From Hemerocallis citrina (taxonomy: Eukaryota > Streptophyta > Magnoliopsida > Asparagales > Asphodelaceae), in NCBI GenBank assembly GCA_017893485.1, contig CM030359.1, forward strand, positions 31,934,430 through 31,998,429: a stretch of DNA of 64,000 bases, given 5' to 3'. A model generated the notes under the pieces. The model was not told the origin of the DNA and did no database searches. It saw nothing but the letters and a program-made list of their open reading frames with translations. Below, one piece after another: positions 56,346 to 64,000 of this stretch. A program made the position numbers and the translations under genes. Each line of letters starts with the position of its first letter. The stretch's first letter is position 1.

Positions 56346-57692
56346 AAATCCAAATCCAATGTCGAAACCCAATCAAGAGGCCGTCGCCAATATCTGATCC
56401 ATTGCTGATTCCGTATCGGTGACTCTCCTCCACCAAATCGAGTGCGAATATCAAGCGGCTTTGTATCGGCGACTCCCCTCCACCGAATCGAGAGCCTCTA
56501 TATACGATGTGATGACTCTAATTTCATCTCATTTACCGAATTCTCATTCTAATTTTTAATTTTTTTTGTGCAGAGGATTACTCAGTTTTTTGCTGACTCG
56601 AATTTTGTGCGTGCATGGGATTTAAGTTCAGAGAGGTATGATTATTTTATTTTTGGGTTTAAAAAATTTTAATTTGGTGATTTATTTGATGAGTTTTTTT
56701 ATTTGTTTTGATTTAAGGTGTACGCGAATGAGAGATGGATTATTTGGTGGCCTCAATTTGGTCTTTCAAACCATAGCAGGACAAGTAAGCTGACTAGCAA
56801 CCTAAAATAACTTGGCAAATATGCAACATTAATTTCTTTACTACAAGAGAAAATACTATCGTGAAGTGTTCCCTTCACTGGTTATTAGAAACTAGGGATA
56901 ACATAACATATAAGAACTTTTAGTGTATGTTTGGATATATAGGATTGGGATGACTGGAGTTTACCAGTGAAGGGTGCAAACTCTCCACTTAAGAAAGACA
57001 GCTAAAGTAAATTTATTATTTATCCATTTTGATTTTTTTTTATAAAGGTGCAATGGGGAGACAAAGTGTAGATAAAAGAAATGATTAGCTTGGATTAGAG
57101 TTTTGAGAACTTCATGTATTTCATTTTGGTTGAAATAATAATAAGAGATATTTCAATTGCAAACTGAGTCTCAGACAAACAAATATTTAGATTATTGGTA
57201 GTGTAGATACCTTCACATATGCACTTGCGTTACCATTGTATTTAGACATACTCATAGTGGTTATGAGATTAAAGTAAGCTCTATAAAACCTATATGTTAA
57301 TGTTCTTGCATAACTATCACAAGCATCTAAAGTTAATGCTGAAGTTAAAAAAAACTCTATGCAGTGTTTCTAACAAACTAGATGCATTCTAGGTAAGTTC
57401 AAGCTAATGATCAAGAAGGCGATGATTGAGCTCAAAGGTAGATATAATGCTTTCTCATATAATATGTTTGCTACTTCAATTAATTTGCTGGACCTCCAAA
57501 ACTATTTAATATAATCAAACCAGGTGCACCATTCCGAAGACGTGCCATAGGCACGTGTCAACGGGTATATATATATACTGCAACGGTCGGAAAGTTCGCT
57601 AGAAAAAGAAAATAACCGATGGACTGCTCTAACAAACCTCGTTGGGAAGAAAAGTTTGAGGATGACAAAAAGAGAGAATGAGAAAGGAGGGT
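56346..57692. other. Unassigned sequence with a 50-bp tandem duplication
   Basis: A 30-bp core (GTATCGGTGACTCTCCTCCA and onward) at 56413-56442 recurs at 56463-56492, period 50 bp. Further right I see no domain. The last 90 bases are purine-rich and end AGAAAGGAGGG next to a TGTAACCCCC terminus, so at least the right end may be the internal 3' end of a chromovirus-type element. ACGTGCCATAGGCACGT at about 57539-57555 is a perfect hairpin with G-box-like ends. Confidence 0.5.
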
Positions 57693-59446
57693 TGTAACCC
57701 CCGTTTACGATTATACGGATTTGTATTTTATTTTCTTTGTATTATTGTATTTTAATTTTTCCATATTCTTCCTTGTTCTTTTAAATCCTATTATTTGTCA
57801 TAGCCCAGTCTATTCTATAGTTTGTAAGCTCATATGAAATTTCCTAGTCTCTTCTAGAATTCTTCATTCTAATTTTAACCCAATCTATTTTAATTACTAT
57901 TATATTTTCTCCCAGCCCATCCTACAATTTTATTTGTGGAGCTCAACTCAATTATTTATCCTAATTCTTGTATAGCCCATAATCACAAGCCCACTTCAAC
58001 CCAAACAGAAATTCATGACAATCCCCAATCTCTTCCTCTTAACCTGCCTAACTCTCACTCTAATTGCAATCAATTATAACATATTAAAAAACAAATCATA
58101 ACCTACCCCACTAACCCAAAATCAATTCTATATTAATATTATATTAAATCTCTCTCTCTCTCTTTCTCCCCTCTCTCTCTCTCTCCCTCCTTTGTTTGAA
58201 ACAAAGCACCCTTCGAAGCCATCTCCAAGCTTCGACTACCTCCAATCCCCAACGCCATTGTCGTTCTCCAACCGCCAATAGCCACCACAACCACCGCCGC
58301 TTGCTATCCCCCATCGACAGCACCCTCGAGACCCCGCGACCACCGTGACCAGTCATAGTCTCGCCGACTTCCTCCTCAACATGCCACCGTCGACCTCAAG
58401 CTCTCCTCACCACCATCATCACCCCCCTGCCTCGACTACAGTCGCTTCGACTCCCGATGCTGCACCGCCAGTCGTCGACCACTGCCTCGCGCGACCACTG
58501 CGCACGTCGCCTCGTCCCCACCACTTCGCACGACCTTTCGCTCTGTCTTCTCCCCTCGCGACCACCTCCTCCGTGCCCCATCTAGCAACCGCAGAGCCAT
58601 TGCTCCCACCACCGATGACCAACTTGAACACCTCTGCCACCTCGATAGCAACTGCCATCCCCCTGTTTCCACCACAGTCCCTGCCCTCTTCCTCACTGCC
58701 CTCATCGACCACCATCAACAGAACCCCCGGCTGCACCTCCTCGAAACCCATCCACCTTCACTTCACCCCCTAGCCACCCCGCAGCCCCACGACCTTCCAT
58801 TGCCGCTGCTGCCTTGTCGTCATTCTCATTGTGGCTGCTACTGCTCTTCTTGCTGTGTGTTGCACGTAATTGTTTGTTATGTAGTGTGCACGTGCTGTTT
58901 ATGTTGTGCTTCTTGCTGGTGTTGCTGTCGATCTTGTTGATTGCCACTGTCTCATGTGCCACCATTGTGTGCACGTGTTTGCTGTTCCATGCTTTGCATG
59001 TGTCATTGTGCATGGCATTTGCACGTGTTGCTGTCGGGACTTTCGTCCCGTTATTCTTTCATATTCGGCATCGTCATCTATCAAGCAAGTATCCCTTGTA
59101 CACTCTTCTTGTTCCCGTACAAGCTTTGCTTGAATCCCACAAATAGTTTTCTTCTTGTATCCATGTTATTAATCTTTTCCATTACCTTCATGTATGGTTT
59201 GAATTCGAACCATCCATTGTTCACCATTTTATTCGACTTTAATCCATCCAAAATTCATAATAAATCATGAAGATCCATTTATACATGCATGTATTACATG
59301 AACACAAACTAGATGCACGAGATTGTGAAAGGAATGGTGATTGAATGAGTTGCATTCGTATATAATCGTATGACTGCATTTGTAGTTTAACACCGTTAAT
59401 GTGCTAATATTTTTCAAGTTAATAATAGACACTATGCTGATTCTAA
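57693..59446 (+). repeat. LTR X: chromovirus-type LTR, 3' truncated
   Basis: It begins TGTAACCCCCG after a purine-rich tract. It shares with LTR Y the order AT-rich start, C-rich leader and a GCAAGTAT...TTGTACA...GTACAAGCTTT...AATAGTTT box (59085-59150 here, 61545-61610 in Y). It ends abruptly at 59446, where internal sequence starts. Pro/Ser/His-rich frames at 58345-58773 come from the C-rich leader and are not supported as a gene. Confidence 0.6.
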
Positions 59447-60039
59447 GGAAGGCACTGGTGGAAATCAGCAGAAATCAGACGCCATCACCAGGAACTAATC
59501 AAGACTAGGCTCGAGGAAGGACCTGTCGACGACCAACTGAATCATTTTTTGGAAGCAGCAGAGTTTTCCATTATCAGCTTATGATAAAGCAACCGCCAGG
59601 AGCACACCAAGGAGGAAACCTCGCCAGGACAGAGGACGATCATGTCAACAATTCAACAAAATCATCAAAGGAACGGCTAAGGGCTAAAGCGGCGATTCGT
59701 GGCTTCGACCTTTTCTAAGGAGTGAGTGGTCACCAACTAGCAAAAGTTGCAATCAAGGAGTGAATCGGATTCACAGGTGAAGAAGAACAAAGCAAAATAA
59801 TGTGGCCGTTGTCCACTCCAGAGCAGAAGCAGAAGAATATCAGCATCAAATTCATCATGGATTTGTCCAGAAGACTAAAGAACAACAATTCTACTGGGTA
59901 CAAGACCAGTTTGTCCAGAATATCACTCGAGAAACTGGAGATGGTTCAAAAAAATATCTCATAACCATTGATATTTGTGTTCTGTTTTCTTCTCTACTAG
60001 CGTCGTTCTGAGGACAGAACAATTCTAATGAGGGAGTAA
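59447..60039 (+). other. Internal remnant between LTR X and LTR Y
   Basis: 593 bp. The first 216 bp are repeated at 63785-64000 (about 96% identical, no indel). The last bases GAGGACAGAAC...TGAGGGAGTAA form the typical chromovirus 3' end and purine tract before LTR Y. No gag or pol domain is present, so if this is one element it is a short non-autonomous one. Confidence 0.55.
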
Positions 60040-62769
60040 TGTAACACCCTGCAAAATAGCGTATAACTATTTTGCATTGTAATCCGTGCACATTTGAGAA
60101 TTATACGCGATTATGTATTTGTAACCCCTGTTTCCCTAAATCCGTATTTTCCGTGTACTTTTTGTATTTAAAATTTTTGTAAATTATTTTTCCGTTTTCA
60201 AAATTCTTTTGTTAAAATGTATTATTGGGTCCTCAGTTAAACCGTATTCTAATCGATGGTTTTAATTGTGACTATTTTCCAATGATTTTGTATTATAACA
60301 CAAATCTTATTATTATTATTATTACTGTTATTTTATTTTTATTGTTATTATGATTGTTGTTATTATTGTTATTATTATTTTTCTTTTTACTATCCTTGTT
60401 TGTTAATTTAAAAACCTATCTCTATGTAATACTCATATCAACTAAATTCTATATTTTAATGCAAATTATATTTCATTATAAATTATATATTTTATTAGTT
60501 ATTTTTTCCCTATTGGATTTAAACCTATTAATTGATTTACAACCCAAAATCCAATACACATTCTCTTATTGGATCCTATATCATCCAAACCCAATACCCA
60601 TAACCCTATTTATATAAATAACCCTATATCCTAAAACCTAACCCTAACCCCCCAAACCCCTTTACTGTGCTAACCTTAACACCCCAGCCACCTATCGTTT
60701 CATCTCCCCCTTCCTCCTTCCTCCCGCTCTCCACCTCTTAACCCATCAGCTGGCGCCTCGCCCCTTTAGCCATGCCATCAACCAGTAGCGCAGCTCTCCT
60801 CCACCAGCGGTGACCCCACCTCGACTACATCGTCCCTGCATCGCATCGCCCCTCCGTAGCGTCGTTCACCACCAGGAGACCTCCCCCTGTGCGGACCAGT
60901 ACAACCAAACGATAGCCCCTGTCAGCCAGTCGCGACCTTGCGATGCCCAGCCATCATCGCCCCTTCGCCGACTGCTCCCCTATCGTGACATCTTCAACTG
61001 ATGCCAGTGCCGACCCCGCTACACCGCCCTATGCTCCCCTCCGACAATAACAGTGCCAACAGCCCTGTCCCGTCGCCGCGCTGTCCGCCGTCAGCCTCGC
61101 CTGAGTGCCGCCCTACTGCCAGTGCATCCATTGGCTTTTGATGTTGGTTGGGTTTTGATCATGTTCGATCCTGGCCATCGATCATCACAATCATCATCAT
61201 TTTTGATTGGATGTGGACCATCCGATTTCCTCTTGATCATCATGATCATGATGATCATCAAGATTTCTTTGATCGCAGCCGTTCGACCGATCGATCTTGA
61301 TCATCATCATCATCTTCATTATCAAGGAGATCTTGCCGTCCGATCTAATTCGATCATCTTGATCTTGATCTCTTGATCTCAGCCGTTCGATCGATTTTGA
61401 TCATCTCGATCATCGAGATCCGTGCTTGTGTTCGTGGTTGCGGTCGTGATCGTGTGTTCATGTTTGGATCGTTATCCGTGTTTTGAGTTCACCGCCTGGG
61501 ATCCATTCCCGTTACACTTTCGTCGGATACATCGTCTACACCCTAAGGCAAGTATCTTGTACATTTTGTTTTCTAGTACAAGCTTTTTCTTGAAAATACT
61601 GTAAATAGTTTGTGATTGTACTCCCCTTTGTTTATCATTGATAATCTCATGTTTCGCCTTATCTATCACATGATCTAAGAGTCACAATCGTTCATTGATA
61701 CACTTGTTCACAACTAGTAAGATTTTGATTCATTTCATACAAAAAGTGTTTTAGTTGGTTTCTGTTTCCGTCTTACCTTGCTGTTTCGACCCCGATAAAA
61801 CCAATATCTGAATTTGAGTCCTGAATAAGAAATGTAGCCCTAAGTGTCCAGTTGTCAATAACATCTAGAATTTTTGAATTCCGAGTTACGGTCTAAGAGA
61901 TATCGCAGTTTTACCTCTGCTGTGTCGGTAATCGCAGATTCATAAAAACTGCTGCACCACTTTGCTTTACAATTATTTTAACTATGCTAATAGTAAGTAA
62001 ATGACTTGAAATTTTGCATTATGATAATGGACACCCTAGAGAACATTCCCAAATTTTATCAGAATTAATTAATGATGTTTCAATCCTGTTTCATATGTAT
62101 AAACTCAGTTTCACAAATCCTGGCTGAACACAAATGTTGTATAGTTTGCTGTTTTGACACATGTTACCACAACTTTTATGTACCTTAATTATATGCGTTG
62201 GAACCGGGCAGGAGTTTAGTTTCTAGGCCTCCTGACGGATCCACATTTGCTATTTTTTAGCAACGGAAATCGTATTTTTGGTGCAGCAACGTCATGCTGT
62301 ACAGATTTGGAATTCTCGTTGTTCTGGATATTTTGATTTGTTTTGACCCTCAAACATGTATCCACCTAGCCTAGACTTGTTCCATGTTCTTGATTATGTT
62401 TACTTGACTTATTTCACACACTTTCATGCTTGCTTGTTGATAATAATAAATAATAAGCCGGGGTATAAGGGAAAGACCATAGTAGTAGACATTATAGGTA
62501 AGTGTACTCAGAGGAGGGGCCCGTGTTTTCCTATTTATTGGTCTATCGGTCTATCGGTCTATCGATCTATCGGTCATATCGGTTATCGATTAATTGTAGA
62601 TTACTGACTACAGTATCTCGATTGATTCGGTCATCGGTTATTATTGAATATTGTTGCCTGAGTACACTGCCTTATAAAATCCACCACTAGGCCTAAACGA
62701 AATTACATTGACTGTAGCAACCATGTGATAAAAGGATGGCACATGAAGTGCTACCTAGATAGTAATAAC

Positions 62770-62960
62770 TACAAGACTTGATACATGATACTTTAACATG
62801 ATACATGCTTACTTAATACTTGATTACTTGATACTTGAGACTTGTTACTTGACACTTGAGACTTGTTACTTGTTACTTGACACTTGTACGTGATGCTTGT
62901 TACTTGATGCTTAATACAATTACATGTTCACTTGGCACTTGTTCTACTACCAGTACTTGT
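62770..62960 (+). repeat. ACTTG-based degenerate minisatellite in LTR Y
   Basis: Repeated units of 10-11 bp such as ACTTGATACTTGAGACTTGT and TTACTTGACACTTG, imperfect, about 190 bp. Confidence 0.75.
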
Positions 62961-63170
62961 TACCCAATCTTGTCACTTGAGTTGTCTTTCATGCTAGCTA
63001 GTTTCTTGAATCCCACTACTTGTGCATCCCTATTATAATATGTTATACATTCTCGATTCTAAATCTTGTTCCATATATCTTGCACTTGTTTTCATACCCT
63101 TGCTTGTACTATTTGCGGCCCTAACTTGCACTAAGGGCGTTTGTCTTTTCTTCTCTATTCTTTTCCCTTT

Positions 63171-63174
<4 letters not shown>

Positions 63175-63236
<62 letters not shown>
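63175..63236. repeat. (TA)n microsatellite
   Basis: A TA dinucleotide run of about 60 bases inside LTR Y. Confidence 0.95.
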
Positions 63237-63240
<4 letters not shown>

Positions 63241-63784
63241 TTGGAGACGAATTGCCTGCTGGAATTGGTGAGCAGACGTACTAGGCTTCGCTTGGGAAAA
63301 AGACTTGCTATAATTATCTTGTATTTGAGTTTATTCCATTTGTTGCTAATTGAAACTTGTAACGGGCTTATAGTCCCGAGATTTTATCTTTTGATCCAGA
63401 TTTAAAAACTATTTGGGATATTATTATTTTGTTTCAATTATTTTCTGTTGATTAATAAATTATTCATGCATACGTGGTTGTGTACATTTTGTTATATTCT
63501 TGTTACGATGCTGAGTTGATCCTACAGCTCATGAATGATGAAAATCATTCGCTGGGCTTTATCACGTGCTCGTATTTCGTGTTTTTGGGAAGCAGGGCGT
63601 AACAGCATTTTTCTAATAATAATTGATTTTAATTGAGAAATTTCAGATATATTAGTTCTTCTGAACCCGATGAGATAGATTCATGATATCATCTCGATTA
63701 AATTGTGTTTTTGCCCCGATTATTTTAACAAGACAATCTTCGGAAAAATAAGCACAATCTTCGAGAAAATTTGCGATGTACTAT

Positions 63785-64000
63785 GGAAGGCACTGGTGGA
63801 AATCAGCAGAAATCAGACGCCATCACCAGGAACTAATCAAGACTAGGCTCGAGGAAGGATCTGTCGACGACCAACTGAATCATTTTTCGGAAGCGGCGGA
63901 GTTTTCCAATATCAGCTTATGATAAAGCAACCGCCAGGAGCACACCAAGGAGGAAATCTCACCAGGACAGAGGATGATCATGTCAACAATTCAGCAAAAT
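63785..64000 (+). repeat. Second copy of the 216-bp internal segment (continues past the window)
   Basis: It starts GGAAGGCACTGGTGGAAATC and matches 59447-59662 with nine differences, nearly all transitions, and no indel. The two copies lie 4338 bp apart on the same strand with LTR Y between them. 63605-63784 is AT-rich sequence not found before the first copy. Confidence 0.9.

Larger units (their letters stand above)
60040..63604 (+). repeat. LTR Y: chromovirus-type LTR
   Basis: 3565 bp, TGTAACACCCTGCAAAAT...GGGCGTAACA. A TATA-like box lies at 60609-60620, then a C-rich leader. Simple-sequence patches follow: GATCATCAT-type repeats (61145-61420), TCTATCGG units (62525-62590), ACTTG-based repeats (62770-62960) and a TA run (63175-63236). 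No PBS follows its end, so it behaves as a 3' or rearranged LTR. Confidence 0.62.

Noticed and set aside
57539..57555. GCC-ATA-GGC hairpin as a terminator or G-box promoter element
   Set aside because: A single short palindrome in non-coding plant DNA with no adjacent gene; chance cannot be excluded.
58345..58773. 142-residue Pro/Ser/Thr/His-rich frame as a gene
   Set aside because: It lies in the C-rich leader of LTR X, has no domain, and similar low-complexity frames occur at the same place in LTR C and LTR Y.
60810..61376. Plus frames in LTR Y as host genes
   Set aside because: They overlap GATC-rich simple sequence and CCTCC-rich leader inside an LTR; no protein family recognised.
61145..61420. 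GATCATCAT-rich stretch as a structured regulatory array
   Set aside because: It is degenerate simple sequence within a retrotransposon LTR; no fixed period could be shown.

Overview
The window is a block of flowering-plant intergenic DNA made almost entirely of transposable elements. The basis is the content: Ty3/gypsy elements of three plant lineages (Athila, Tekay/Del chromovirus, Tat), a plant L1-type LINE, a probable Ty1/copia solo LTR, MITEs, and plant-type primer binding sites (tRNA-Asp and initiator tRNA-Met). I find no host gene, no RNA gene, no CRISPR and no bacterial-style operon. The species cannot be named from this sequence.

Layout, left to right. 1-5283: the 5' half of an Athila element on the minus strand (copy A; RT, gag-pro, PBS, 5' LTR). 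It is inserted into the LTR of a decayed chromovirus (Del1, 5284-9365, minus). 9366-10942 and 10943-15461: two incomplete chromovirus-type LTR blocks. The second carries a 682-bp Tourist-like MITE with five internal palindromes and a 172-bp foldback MITE flanked by TA repeats. 15462-20345 and 52275-55527: a decayed Tat-lineage element (PRO, RT, RNase H, archaeal-type RNase H, INT on plus), then a 107-bp tandem array, then an antisense coiled-coil/PF04195-like ORF on minus. 55800-64000: AT-rich DNA, then chromovirus-type LTR material with a 4.3-kb-spaced direct repeat running off the window.

The centre is a nest whose layers can be read from target-site duplications. The Tat array was split by an Athila-derived element that has lost RT-RH-INT (20346-52274; 5-bp TSD with one mismatch, LTRs heavily diverged). 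Its gag was split by a 5'-truncated LINE (22115-47230; 14-bp TSD and short poly-A). That LINE was then hit three times: by a chromovirus (Del2, 24575-34160, TSD CCTTT, LTRs about 4-5% diverged), by a nearly intact Athila element (copy B, 35095-45063, TSD CCTAG, LTRs differing by about 8 substitutions in 1.67 kb), and by a probable Ty1/copia LTR now solo (45504-46984, TSD TATGC/TGTGC).

The most unusual observation is a cis-motif shared by otherwise unrelated families. It is a palindromic decamer centred on GTCGAC (consensus CAGTCGACTG) that occurs mostly in pairs whose start-to-start spacing is 19-22 bp. Such pairs are in Athila LTRs and Athila coding sequence, the Del2 LTR, the solo LTR and, as CGGTCGACCG, the Athila-derived LTR. 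Other notable items are an extra coiled-coil ORF upstream of the Del2 gag, a 5' LTR of Del2 that has lost its promoter, and an Athila 3' non-coding block conserved at about 90% between two divergent families.
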